Shown: one piece after another, positions 6,431 to 14,465 of the stretch | Numbering within the stretch: position 1 is the first letter of the stretch | Layout: each line of letters starts with the position of its first letter | Made by a program: the position numbers and the translations under genes | The notes under the pieces: model-generated | Database searches by the model: none | Told to the model about the DNA's origin: nothing | Seen by the model: only the letters and a program-made list of their open reading frames with translations | Source of the DNA: a virus | IMG/VR virus record: IMGVR_UViG_3300009603_000056 | Location: 1-25,156 of that record | Direction: 5' to 3' (one strand) | DNA: 25,156 bases

Positions 6431-8010
6431 TGTCGCTGGCGGCCAAGCAGGAATTATTAGCGCTACTTGAGCGCAAATTAGCATTGAGAGCGCGTGACGA
6501 CCTCAATGCTTACTGTCGTTATATCGATGTGCCAGGGGCACCGCTTAATGACGATGAAGATTGTGACGAGTTTTATCCCGATAGCGTGACGCCGGCAGAG
6601 CATCACGAGCTCATTAACAACGTGATGATGGATCTTGAGTCAGGCATTAAAAAGCGCGTCATTGTGACAATGCCGCCGGGCTCTGCTAAATCGACTTATG
6701 GCACCGTGGTATTCCCGACCTGGTACATGGGGCGTAACCCGGGTAAGTCGGTTATCAGTACCAGTTACGGCTCGAGCTTGTCGCTCAAATTCTCTCGTAA
6801 GGTTCGCCAGGTGGTTAAGAGCCCAAAGTTCAGTGACGTATTTAATACTGAGCTGGTACCGGACAACCGGGCACTGGAGTTCTGGTCGCTGAAGAACCAG
6901 TCGAGTTACATGTGCGGCGGTATCCTGTCAGGCATTACCGGTAACCGTGCTGATGGTCTGGTAATTGACGACCCGGTGAAAGGGCGTGAACAGGCAGACA
7001 GCCAGACCATACGAGAGAAAACGTGGGAAGCGTATACCTCAGACCTTCGAACACGTCTAAAGCCTAACGGTTGGATCCTGCTCATACAAACGCGCTGGCA
7101 TGAGGATGACTTAGCCGGGCGAATACTCCCTGATGACTGGGATGGTGAAAGCGGCTATGTCACCGCGAAGGATGGCGAGGAATGGTACGTCGTTTGTCTA
7201 CAGGCGCAATGTGAACGTGAGGACGATCCGCTTGGTCGTGAAATTGGCGAATGGTTATGGACCGACTGGTTCACTCCGGAGCATTGGGCACAGGAGAAGC
7301 TATCGCAGGGTAGCCGCAACTGGGAGTCGCTTTACCAGCAGAGGCCGAAGCCGCTCGAAGGCTCCATCATCAAACGCATCTGGCCTAAGCGCTATAACAC
7401 TCGACCGGCTGAATTCATGCGCCTGGTTATGTCTCTCGATACGGCGTACAAACCCGAGCAGCACAACGACCCGAGCGTGCTGAGTATCTGGGGTGAGGCT
7501 GAACAGGGGCATTACTTGCTTCATGTCTGGCGCGACAGGGTGGAATATCCGGAGCTGAAACGCATCGTGGCCAACTACTACATGAATTGGCGAACGGATG
7601 CAGTACTGATTGAGGACAAGGCTTCTGGCCAGTCGCTGATACAGGAGCTGAGGCAGGGCGTAGAGCTTTCACAATACCCGAACAAGATAGTGATGCCGAT
7701 TATTGCCATTGAGCCTGACGGCAGCAAGCTGAACCGGGCAATACGTGTCAGTTCACAATTTGAAGCAGGGCGGGTGTGGTTACCAGAGCATGAGCCCTGG
7801 CTAATTGATTACGAGTCAGAGTTATTTGGATTCCCCCTGGCGACACATGATGACCAGGTGGACAGTACTACGCAGTATTTGGAATGGGCTAGTAATCGGA
7901 CAGTTGATGTTGTTTCCGCAAGTACAGGGCGCAGAGAGACGAGCAACGATTTAGGTTTAGGTGATATGAGCTCCGGTGGTGGCCGTGGCCGTTTTGGAGG
8001 ATATTTATAA
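6430..8010 (+). CDS. Terminase large subunit (packaging ATPase and nuclease)
   Basis: It drives ATP-dependent DNA translocation into the prohead and cuts the DNA. The 526-aa product has a Walker A motif at residues 81-89 (MPPGSAKST) and a Walker B-like acidic pair at about 180 (LVIDDPV). The C-terminal RNase H-like nuclease has its acidic residues at Asp337 (SLDTAYK), Glu395-Asp396 (LIEDKASG) and Asp474-Asp475 with Asp478 (THDDQVDS). The length is normal. The last base of its stop codon is the first base of the portal start (TAATG). Confidence 0.95.
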   Translation: MSLAAKQELLALLERKLALRARDDLNAYCRYIDVPGAPLNDDEDCDEFYPDSVTPAEHHELINNVMMDLESGIKKRVIVTMPPGSAKSTYGTVVFPTWYMGRNPGKSVISTSYGSSLSLKFSRKVRQVVKSPKFSDVFNTELVPDNRALEFWSLKNQSSYMCGGILSGITGNRADGLVIDDPVKGREQADSQTIREKTWEAYTSDLRTRLKPNGWILLIQTRWHEDDLAGRILPDDWDGESGYVTAKDGEEWYVVCLQAQCEREDDPLGREIGEWLWTDWFTPEHWAQEKLSQGSRNWESLYQQRPKPLEGSIIKRIWPKRYNTRPAEFMRLVMSLDTAYKPEQHNDPSVLSIWGEAEQGHYLLHVWRDRVEYPELKRIVANYYMNWRTDAVLIEDKASGQSLIQELRQGVELSQYPNKIVMPIIAIEPDGSKLNRAIRVSSQFEAGRVWLPEHEPWLIDYESELFGFPLATHDDQVDSTTQYLEWASNRTVDVVSASTGRRETSNDLGLGDMSSGGGRGRFGGYL

Positions 8011-9494
8011 TGGCTGATACCAAGAAGCCAAAGTTTACTGAATTATCGAAGGTTGACCATGGAAAACAGATGGCCAAGGCGCTTATCGAGATCATGATCG
8101 ACAACCCCGATTCCATTCTGAAATCGAAAGGGAATGGTCAGCTGAATATCTATAAGGATCTGTTGCGGGACGATCAGGTTAAGAGCTGTTTCCAACAACG
8201 ACGCACTGCAGTAACTCAGTCTGAATATCAGGTAACACCGGCAAGTGAGAGCGCAGCGGATAAAGAAGCGGCAATGTTCGTTGAGGACATGCTCAGTCAT
8301 ATTGGCTTTGATCAGCTGACTGACAAAATGCTTTATGCTATTCACTTCGGTTGGAGTGTTGCTGAGCTGATGTTTGGTCAGGACGAAAGCCGGATTATAT
8401 TAGATCAGGTTAAAGTTCGTGACCGTGGACGCTTTGCCTTCAGCGCAACCAACGACTTACTGCTGAAAAAAGACAGTAAGACATTTCCTATGCCGGCTAA
8501 TAAGTTCTGGGTATTCAGTCACGGTGCAGACCACGATGATAACCCCTATGGTGAAGGGCTGGCACACTCACTGTACTGGCCGGTATTCTTCAAACGCAAT
8601 GGCATTAAGTTCTGGCTCATATTCCTCGAGAAGTTCGGTATGCCCACCGCAACCGCTAAGCTTCCAAGCTCGCAAATTAAAGACCGAAAGCAACGCGAAC
8701 AGGCTTTGGAAGTGTTAGATGCTATTCAGGTGGACAGCGGCGTAGTCGTTCCGGAAGATATGGTTATTGAGTTGGTCGAAGCGTCCCGGAGTGGTACCGC
8801 GGATTACTCCCAATTGCAGGGCGCTATGGACAGGGCAATATCCAAAATCATCCTGTCGCAAACGATGACCACTGATGATGGTTCGAGTATGTCCCAGGCG
8901 CAGGTTCACAAGGGCGTAAAAGACGACATCGTAAAATCGGATGCGGACATGGTGTGCGACAGCTTCAATCGGCAGGTTATCGAACCGTTGATCGCTCTTA
9001 ACTTTGCTAATGCTCAACCGCCTAAGGTTTGGCGTAAGACTGAGCCAGAAGAAGACCTGGCACAAGTTGCTGAGCGTGACCATAAGATCTATCAGTTGGG
9101 CTATGAACCCACCGAAGAGTATGTAAAAGAAACCTATGGACCAGGCTGGCGAAAACGTCAGGCAGCACCATCCATACCATTTGGTAATCAGGTCGAACCG
9201 ATGGGTGCTGAGTTTGCTGAAGTATCGCCCCTGACCGAGAAACGGGTTCAACACCGCCGTGACCAGCGCGACATCGTGGATGCGGGTGAATACTTAGCAA
9301 CTGACCCGGAGCAGGCTGTGGGACCATTGGTTCGGAAAATCGTAGAGTTTGCCCGAACCGCCGGGAGTGAAGAAGAGTTCGTTAAACGCTTAGACGAACT
9401 GGCCGAGCAGGCCCCGGATAATAAGGTCGTTGAGCGGGTACGAAATGCCAATATCATGGCGCGTATGCGTGGTTATACGAAGAACGCGGGTTAA
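8010..9494 (+). CDS. Portal protein, DUF935 (Mu gp29-like) family
   Basis: The portal forms the dodecameric DNA channel at one head vertex and docks the terminase. The 494-aa product matches the DUF935 or Mu gp29 type. Recognisable segments include LLRDDQVKSCFQQRRTAV near residue 50, the FGWSVAELMF region near 112, and SQTMTTDDGSSMSQAQVH near 290. It sits between the large terminase and the gpF-like protein, the standard Mu-like order. The last hundred or so residues are acidic and less typical of the core fold. Confidence 0.92.
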   Translation: MADTKKPKFTELSKVDHGKQMAKALIEIMIDNPDSILKSKGNGQLNIYKDLLRDDQVKSCFQQRRTAVTQSEYQVTPASESAADKEAAMFVEDMLSHIGFDQLTDKMLYAIHFGWSVAELMFGQDESRIILDQVKVRDRGRFAFSATNDLLLKKDSKTFPMPANKFWVFSHGADHDDNPYGEGLAHSLYWPVFFKRNGIKFWLIFLEKFGMPTATAKLPSSQIKDRKQREQALEVLDAIQVDSGVVVPEDMVIELVEASRSGTADYSQLQGAMDRAISKIILSQTMTTDDGSSMSQAQVHKGVKDDIVKSDADMVCDSFNRQVIEPLIALNFANAQPPKVWRKTEPEEDLAQVAERDHKIYQLGYEPTEEYVKETYGPGWRKRQAAPSIPFGNQVEPMGAEFAEVSPLTEKRVQHRRDQRDIVDAGEYLATDPEQAVGPLVRKIVEFARTAGSEEEFVKRLDELAEQAPDNKVVERVRNANIMARMRGYTKNAG

Positions 9495-9496
9495 CC

Positions 9497-10213
9497 ATGC
9501 GCATTAAAGGTATCGTTAACTATTACGAAGCAGCTGCGCAGTTTGAACTGACAGCGGAAGAAGCACTGGAGCTGTTCCTGTCGAAAGGACTCTCACGTTC
9601 ATTCCGCTGGGACCAGATGGTTCGTAATGAGCATGATGTGGCGTTCACTGTTGCTAAGTTGATGAACGGTGACCTGCTGGACTTTGTGAAAAAGGAACTC
9701 ACTAAGGTTATCGATTCAGGCGCCACCTTTGATGACTTTGCCGATAAGATAACGCCCGCACTTCAACGTCACGGCTGGTGGGGTAAGCGTGATGTACTCG
9801 ACCCATACAGTGGTCAGGTTATCGAAGCTCGCCTGGGCAGTGCCAGCCGCCTTGAAACGATATTCCGGACTAACCTACAAAGCGCCTACACAAAAGGTCA
9901 GTGGGAGTCGATTGAAGAGAACATGAGTACGATGCCGTATCTCATGTACGACGCGGTAGACGACTCTCGCGTGAGACCTGAGCACGCTCAATGGGACGGT
10001 ATCGTTCTACCGGCTAACCATTCTTTCTGGGAGAGTCATTACCCGCCTAATGGATACAATTGCCGCTGTGGCGTCATTCAGCTAAGCTGGCAGGACTTGC
10101 AGGATTACGGCTTACGAGTGTCACAGCCGCCATCAATCAACTGGCAAGTACATACGGCTGCGGATGGGCGCGAAATAGCTCACCCACAGGGAGTGGATCC
10201 GACTTTTGTATAG
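9497..10213 (+). CDS. Head morphogenesis protein, Mu gpF/SPP1 gp7-like
   Basis: Minor head proteins of this type are built into the prohead with the portal and help start assembly. The 238-aa product carries the diagnostic C-terminal block: DDSRVRPEHAQWDG (about 155-168), then PPNGYNCRCG (183-192). The conserved Arg, His and Cys pattern is intact, as is the upstream RTNLQSAYTKGQW helix. It is shorter than Mu gpF but complete for a single-domain version. The start is 2 nt after the portal stop. An unrelated AT-rich gene follows. Confidence 0.9.
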   Translation: MRIKGIVNYYEAAAQFELTAEEALELFLSKGLSRSFRWDQMVRNEHDVAFTVAKLMNGDLLDFVKKELTKVIDSGATFDDFADKITPALQRHGWWGKRDVLDPYSGQVIEARLGSASRLETIFRTNLQSAYTKGQWESIEENMSTMPYLMYDAVDDSRVRPEHAQWDGIVLPANHSFWESHYPPNGYNCRCGVIQLSWQDLQDYGLRVSQPPSINWQVHTAADGREIAHPQGVDPTFV

Positions 10214-10222
10214 AGGAAGGTC

Positions 10223-10687
10223 ATGTCAATAGAAGTCGCAGTTTCTGTTTTATTCATTATCTCATCCATATTTTTGCCAATAAAAGTACTGATAATCCTA
10301 TTTTCAAAACCTAAAACTCTTAACGTAAAGGATAATAAACACTCTCGTCAGTTTTTCATATCAAATGCAGGTGCATCCTTAAGAACCTCCATGGCTATAT
10401 CTATAACTTGGATGGTAATAACTAATAAACTTTATCAAGACGACTCCTCTTGGAGCACGTTTTTGGATACTCAAAATGCGATAGAGTTTATTGCTTCTAT
10501 ATCGTTAATTCTTTGTGTATCAGGAATTATGGGGGTTATAAGTGGTCGTCGGGAGTCGGTTTCGGAGGGAGAAGATTGGAATGGTCTAAGTCCCAAAAAC
10601 TTCCTTGTTACACTTTATTGCCTAGTTCCTGTTTTTGCATACTATTTCGGGTTAGCATACCACTCGGTTGTTTTCTACTTTCATTAG
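10223..10687 (+). CDS. AT-rich inserted gene (moron) for a multi-span membrane protein
   Basis: The product is 154 aa with four hydrophobic stretches, at about residues 5-27, 52-67, 87-107 and 127-152. It is probably an inner-membrane protein. I do not recognise the family. The DNA is visibly richer in A and T than the flanking head genes, and the gene splits the otherwise contiguous Mu-like head block, as a moron would. It has a strong ribosome site (AGAGGAAGG) 10 nt after the gpF-like stop. Six nt beyond its stop begins one copy of the repeated leader element. A superinfection-exclusion or host-modifying role would fit the position but is unproven. Confidence 0.65.
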   Translation: MSIEVAVSVLFIISSIFLPIKVLIILFSKPKTLNVKDNKHSRQFFISNAGASLRTSMAISITWMVITNKLYQDDSSWSTFLDTQNAIEFIASISLILCVSGIMGVISGRRESVSEGEDWNGLSPKNFLVTLYCLVPVFAYYFGLAYHSVVFYFH

Positions 10688-10692
10688 AATAG

Positions 10693-10716
10693 GGAATAAA
10701 ACACGGGTAGTCACCC
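10693..10716 (+). repeat. Leader element, copy 1 (conserved 24-nt block)
   Basis: The block reads GGAATAAAACACGGGTAG followed by TCACCC. It matches 20653-20676 at 23 of 24 positions. It contains the partial dyad GGGT-AGTC-ACCC, suited to a dimeric binding protein or a tiny hairpin. After 15 variable bases come ACAATC and then a hairpin that ends one base before the next gene's ATG. Its function is unknown. Confidence 0.8.
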
Positions 10717-10736
10717 CAACCCCATAGGTTGACAAT

Positions 10737-10762
10737 CACGGCAGTCATAGAGGATTGCCGTG
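10737..10762 (+). promoter_or_regulatory. Hairpin presenting the ribosome site of the protease gene
   Basis: A perfect 7-bp stem (CACGGCA 10737-10743, TGCCGTG 10756-10762) has a 12-nt loop that contains the Shine-Dalgarno sequence AGAGGA (10749-10754). The ATG begins at 10764. There is no T-run, so it is not a terminator. A GGA displayed in a loop over the ribosome site is the classic arrangement for CsrA binding. Confidence 0.55.
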
Positions 10763-10763
10763 T

Positions 10764-11912
10764 ATGAAACGAATCAACATTTTTAAAACCGGGACGCATA
10801 CCAGTTCGAATGGTACGACCCTGGACTTTTCCGAAGATAAGCTTCAAGGCTCTGCTGAGTCTTACAGCCCATCCGTTCACGAAGCGCCAATCGTTATTGG
10901 TCACCCTAAAGATAATGGCCCTGCTTATGGCTGGGGTAAGTCTATGGAGTTTTCAGAGGGGAGTCTCGATGCTATCCCTGACCAGGTGAACGAAGACTTT
11001 TCCGAAATGGTTAAGAAGGGCTCCTTTAAAAAGGTCAGCGCCAGCTTCTACCTTCCTGATGCACCGAATAACCCAAGCCCCGGTAATTTGTACCTACGCC
11101 ATGTGGGCTTTCTCGGTGCTCAGCCGCCAGCGATTAAAGGCCTTGCTGCCGTCGACTTTGCTGAGCAGGAAGAGGGCGTGGTCGAGTTTGAAGAAGACTG
11201 GCGCACTTCTATGGATATGTCGTCTATCGCACAGATATTCAAAGCCATGCGCGAATTCATCATCGACAAGTTCAGCAAGGACGAAGCCGACAAAACCCTC
11301 CCGGATTACCTCATTGATGATTTACGAACGTCAGCGGAAGAGCGCCGCAAGGCAGAAGCCTCTCCGGTGACTGATTTTAGCGAAAGCGAAACTGACCCGG
11401 AGCACGATATGAAACTTCAAGAAGCGCTGGATAAGGTCTCTGACCTTGAAAGCAAAAACACTCAGTTAGAGTCGGACAAGCAAAGCCTTACCGATGAAAA
11501 CGAGTCGTTGAAATCAAAGGTTACCTCATTTACTGAAGCTGAAAACAAACGCCGCAAAGAAGCGTTAACAGCCAAGGTTGATGCATTAGTGAAAGACGGA
11601 AAGGTAACCCCGGCAGAGCGTGAAAAGGTACTTGCCTTCGCTGAGCGCCTGGGCGACCAGACCGTCGATTTTGGCGAGGCTGACGACCAAAAAGGCTTGG
11701 ATGCCCAGGCAGAGTATTTGAAGTCACTGGAAGAACGTAGCCCTGCTGTTGATTTTAACGAGCATTCTGGTGACGAAAACGGTGGTGACGAACCGCAAAC
11801 CGCTCAAAGCTTAGCTGCAAAAGCAGTCGAGTACCAGGAGCAACAACGTAAGGCCGGCCGCAATGTTTCTATTGCTGAGGCGGTTAATCATTTATCTAAA
11901 GACGCGGAGTAA
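10764..11912 (+). CDS. Mu-like prohead protease with fused scaffold (gpI-like)
   Basis: It probably shapes the prohead and matures it by proteolysis. I use the ATG at 10764 (382 aa), with AGAGGA upstream, rather than an in-frame TTG at 10755. Residues 1-130 form the protease-like domain, with VSASFY near 91-96 and the typical LRHVGFLGAQPPAIKGL at 111-127. Residues about 217-262 are a coiled coil suited to scaffolding. The acidic tetrapeptide pattern D/E-F-x-E recurs along the chain (near residues 21, 62, 131, 141, 204, 302 and 330), which is unusual. It precedes the decoration and capsid genes, as in Mu-like phages. Confidence 0.85.
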   Translation: MKRINIFKTGTHTSSNGTTLDFSEDKLQGSAESYSPSVHEAPIVIGHPKDNGPAYGWGKSMEFSEGSLDAIPDQVNEDFSEMVKKGSFKKVSASFYLPDAPNNPSPGNLYLRHVGFLGAQPPAIKGLAAVDFAEQEEGVVEFEEDWRTSMDMSSIAQIFKAMREFIIDKFSKDEADKTLPDYLIDDLRTSAEERRKAEASPVTDFSESETDPEHDMKLQEALDKVSDLESKNTQLESDKQSLTDENESLKSKVTSFTEAENKRRKEALTAKVDALVKDGKVTPAEREKVLAFAERLGDQTVDFGEADDQKGLDAQAEYLKSLEERSPAVDFNEHSGDENGGDEPQTAQSLAAKAVEYQEQQRKAGRNVSIAEAVNHLSKDAE

Positions 11913-11918
11913 ACGCAG

Positions 11919-12278
11919 ATGAAAAACTCAGGTTTGATCAAGCAGTTTATCGCCGCCACGGCCATACCTAAAAATCGAGTTGTAAAACTGGCCGCCGGCG
12001 ATAACGAAGTCGCTCTCGCAACAGACGTTGCGGATCCATTAATTGGTGTTAGCGAAGAGCCGCAGGATATCGCTGCAGGCCAGCGTATTGATGTGACGTT
12101 CTCAGGCATCGTTGAGGTTGAAGCCGGTGCGGCTCTCGCTAAGAACGCAGGTGTAACTGTCGACGCTCAGGGGCGCGCTGTTGCTTCCGCTGCTGGCACT
12201 GACTCAACCATCGGTCGTGCTTTAACGGCTGCTAATGCCGCTGGTGACATCATCAGCATCGAAATTCAGAAAGGTTAA
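11919..12278 (+). CDS. Head decoration protein, DUF2190 family
   Basis: Proteins of this family bind the outer capsid surface and stabilise it, like lambda gpD or cement proteins. The 119-aa product is a small beta-rich chain with the recurrent pattern of DUF2190: PLIGVSEEPQDIAAGQRIDV in the middle and IGRALTAANAAGDIISIEI at the end. It lies 6 nt after the protease/scaffold gene and 14 nt before the capsid gene, the usual place for a decoration gene. Confidence 0.85.
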   Translation: MKNSGLIKQFIAATAIPKNRVVKLAAGDNEVALATDVADPLIGVSEEPQDIAAGQRIDVTFSGIVEVEAGAALAKNAGVTVDAQGRAVASAAGTDSTIGRALTAANAAGDIISIEIQKG

Positions 12279-12292
12279 GGGGTAGCTAAATT

Positions 12293-13213
12293 ATGAGCAC
12301 ACCATTTGTACAACAGCCCAACCTAACAGCAATTGCGCTGGGCTATAAGAACGCGCAATTCATTGCTGATCAGGTGTCACCGCGCACACCTGTCGGGGCT
12401 ACTAACTTTAAGTGGACTGAGTTCGAAGCTAAGGACACGTTCACTATCCCTAATACGTTGGTGGGTCGTAAGTCGCGTCCGAACGAAGTCGAGTTTAGTG
12501 CAAAGGAAAACACTGATTCAGTCGTTGACTGGGGTCTGGAAGATCCAATTCCAAACGCGGACATTGAAGAAGCACGCAACAACCCGGCGATTGACCCTCA
12601 GGGTCGTGCGACCATGAAGCTGTCCGAGCTGATTGCTCTGAGTCGCGAAAAGCGTGTAGCCGATATGGTAATGAACGCTAACAGCTATAACCATACCGAA
12701 ACGCTAAGTGGTACTGATAAGTGGAATGACCCGGGTTCTAACCTGATTGAACAAATCAGTGATGCGCTCGATACACCGCTTGTACGTCCTAACAGCCTTA
12801 TCTTAGGCCAGAAAGAAGCAACCGCTATGCGTCGCAATGCAAGCCTGGTTAAAGCCTTTAACGGCTCAACCGGTGACGTTGGCATGGTGCCGTGGGAGTT
12901 CATTCGCGAACTGTTCGAGATTGAAAACATTATGGTAGGAGCCAGCCGCTACAACACCGCCAACAAAGGCCAGGACATGAGCCTGTCGCGCTTATGGTCG
13001 GGTGGTGCGTCCTTGTTGTACATCAACCCAATCGCAGCACTGCGTGACGATGTGACGTTCTCACTAACGGCAGAGCATGGTGAACGTGTTGCCATGACGC
13101 GTGAGGACAGCGATATCGGCTTACGCGGCGGTGTGCGGGTTCGTGTTGGTGAATCGGTGAAAGAAGTCCTGGTCGCCAAGGAAGCCGGCTACTACTTTAA
13201 CGCGGTGCTTTAA
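12293..13213 (+). CDS. Major capsid protein
   Basis: This is the shell-forming subunit. The 306-aa chain resembles the HK97-fold capsid proteins found downstream of DUF2190 genes in Mu-like phages. It has an N-terminal arm with YKNAQFIADQVSPRTPV, a central region with ALSREKRVADMVM-like helix (LIALSREKRVADMV), the segment PNSLILGQKEATAMRRN, and a C-terminal beta region ending GYYFNAVL. There is no long N-terminal delta domain, in keeping with a separate scaffold. The gene ends in a strong hairpin whose loop contains the stop codon (13202-13220). Confidence 0.88.
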   Translation: MSTPFVQQPNLTAIALGYKNAQFIADQVSPRTPVGATNFKWTEFEAKDTFTIPNTLVGRKSRPNEVEFSAKENTDSVVDWGLEDPIPNADIEEARNNPAIDPQGRATMKLSELIALSREKRVADMVMNANSYNHTETLSGTDKWNDPGSNLIEQISDALDTPLVRPNSLILGQKEATAMRRNASLVKAFNGSTGDVGMVPWEFIRELFEIENIMVGASRYNTANKGQDMSLSRLWSGGASLLYINPIAALRDDVTFSLTAEHGERVAMTREDSDIGLRGGVRVRVGESVKEVLVAKEAGYYFNAVL

Positions 13214-13220
13214 GCGCCGC
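13202..13220 (+). other. Hairpin spanning the capsid gene stop codon
   Basis: GCGGTGC (13202-13208) pairs with GCGCCGC (13214-13220) through six Watson-Crick pairs and one G-U pair around the loop TTTAA, which contains the stop codon. No T-run follows, so it is not a standard terminator. It could protect the 3' end of abundant capsid mRNA or slow read-through into the next gene. Confidence 0.4.
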
Positions 13221-13245
13221 TCACTCACCTTAACTGGAGAACATT

Positions 13246-13527
13246 ATGAGTGAGAAGAACGAAAGCATTGTGCTCGCACTACCGGCACGCATTGATGGCA
13301 AGTTGGTAAAAGTTACCGACAAACCGATTAATGTGTCGGCTGATATTGCTGAGCAGTTACGCGCGGCGGGCGCTGTAAAAGAGCAAGAACAAAAAGAACG
13401 CTCGCTGAATGACCTGAAAGTTGATGAGCTGAAAACTATTGCTGTAGCCAAAGGCGTTGACGGTGCTGACGGCATGAAAAAGGCAGAGTTGGTTGAGGCT
13501 ATCGAAAAGCTTGAAGCGAGCGAATAG
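13246..13527 (+). CDS. Small head-region protein with C-terminal HeH/SAP-like domain
   Basis: The product is 93 aa. The N-terminal half is a short beta-like segment (IVLALPARIDGKLVKVTDKP). The C-terminal half (about residues 53-90, SLNDLKVDELKTIAVAKGVD then KKAELVEAIEKL) matches the helix-extended-loop-helix (HeH/LEM/SAP/Rho-N) fold often found in small phage proteins beside capsid genes. Its molecular role is not established; DNA binding or head completion are possible. The start has the ribosome site TGGAGAA. Confidence 0.7.
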   Translation: MSEKNESIVLALPARIDGKLVKVTDKPINVSADIAEQLRAAGAVKEQEQKERSLNDLKVDELKTIAVAKGVDGADGMKKAELVEAIEKLEASE

Positions 13528-13529
13528 CG

Positions 13530-13940
13530 ATGTACGCACAAGCGACTGACATGGTCACTCGGTTTGGTCAGGAGGAGCTGGAGCAATTGGCTCCTTCTGA
13601 TACTGCTGAGAGCTTTGACCAGGACAAAGTGGACTCCGCGTTGAGTGATGCATCGGCTGAGATGAACACGTACCTAGGCTCGGTTTATTCGCTACCGCTT
13701 ACCGACCCGAATCCTTATTTAAAAACCATCTGTTGCGATATCACAAGGTTTCGGCTTTGGGATGATGCTGTGAGTGAGGAAGTTCGTAAACGCTACGAAG
13801 ATGCCGTTGCCTGGCTTAAAAAAGTAGTGAAAGGCGATGTGTCTCTCGGCATTGAAAACCAAGAAGAGTCCTTTTACGCAACGACTTCACGCAGCTCATT
13901 AGATCGCGAGTTTACCCGCAGCAAGCTGGATGGTTTTTAA
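13530..13940 (+). CDS. Head-tail connector, Mu gp36-like (DUF1320)
   Basis: Proteins of this family form a ring below the portal that links head and tail. The 136-aa product shows the family pattern: an N-terminal MYAQATDMVTRFGQEEL, the central helix KVDSALSDASAEMNTYLGSVY, and RYEDAVAWLKKVVKGDVSLG near residue 95. It begins 2 nt after the preceding stop and is followed immediately by the gpG-like gene, the order known from Mu-like phages. Confidence 0.87.
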   Translation: MYAQATDMVTRFGQEELEQLAPSDTAESFDQDKVDSALSDASAEMNTYLGSVYSLPLTDPNPYLKTICCDITRFRLWDDAVSEEVRKRYEDAVAWLKKVVKGDVSLGIENQEESFYATTSRSSLDREFTRSKLDGF

Positions 13941-14465
13941 ATGAAGATACACACCGAGTTCAATGAGAGGGATCTTCTCAGAATTCGGAAGGCGCTCGAT
14001 CGCATGGGGAGTGATCAGCGCAAAGTGTTTTTCCGTCGTGTTGGGGTCGCACTCAAAAGTGACTTTGATATGGGTTTTCGCCGCGGGCGATCACCGCTTG
14101 GGAACCCATGGAAAGCTGTTCGGCGTGGTGGCCAGCCCTTGCGGGATACACGCCGGTTGCAAGGGAGCCTGACTGTTCGCGCAACAAACGACAGCACCGA
14201 AGTAGGAACCAATGTCGATTACGGACCAGCGCAACAGGACGGTGTTGATAAGGCCGTTACGGTTCCAACCCATACGCGACTCATTAACCAGGCATTCGGA
14301 CGCAAGTTACGGACAGGTGTGTACCAGACAGTAAAAAGTCATACCCGGAAGATGAACATTGAGGCTCGCCCATTCTTAGGTATTGAGCGGCCACAGCAAC
14401 GCAAGATAGTCCGGGTGTTCGGTCAGTATATGAGAGAGCTAGGAGCCGAAGGTAATGCTACTTGA
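13941..14465 (+). CDS. Phage virion morphogenesis protein, Mu gpG-like
   Basis: It is needed for joining head and tail in Mu-like and P2-like phages. The 174-aa product has the family's features: a basic N-terminal helix pair, GRSPLGNPWKAVRRGGQPL (about residues 49-67) and LRDTRRLQGSLTVRATNDSTE-type segment (LQGSLTVRATNDSTEVGTN), then RPFLGIERPQ near the C-terminus. It starts the base after the DUF1320 stop and overlaps the next gene by 11 nt. Confidence 0.87.
   Translation: MKIHTEFNERDLLRIRKALDRMGSDQRKVFFRRVGVALKSDFDMGFRRGRSPLGNPWKAVRRGGQPLRDTRRLQGSLTVRATNDSTEVGTNVDYGPAQQDGVDKAVTVPTHTRLINQAFGRKLRTGVYQTVKSHTRKMNIEARPFLGIERPQQRKIVRVFGQYMRELGAEGNAT

Noticed and set aside
8715-9254. Long minus-strand open frame within the portal gene (179 codons)
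   Set aside because: It is antisense to a well-supported portal gene, shows no recognisable domain or ribosome site, and similar frames occur opposite most genes here.
10729-10752. TTGACA at 10729-10734 as a promoter -35 in the leader element
   Set aside because: No matching -10 lies 16-18 nt downstream, and the equivalent position in copy 2 reads CCCACA, so it is not conserved.
10705-10762. Leader element hairpins as intrinsic terminators of the inserted cassettes
   Set aside because: Neither hairpin is followed by a T-run, and both end one base before the next start codon.
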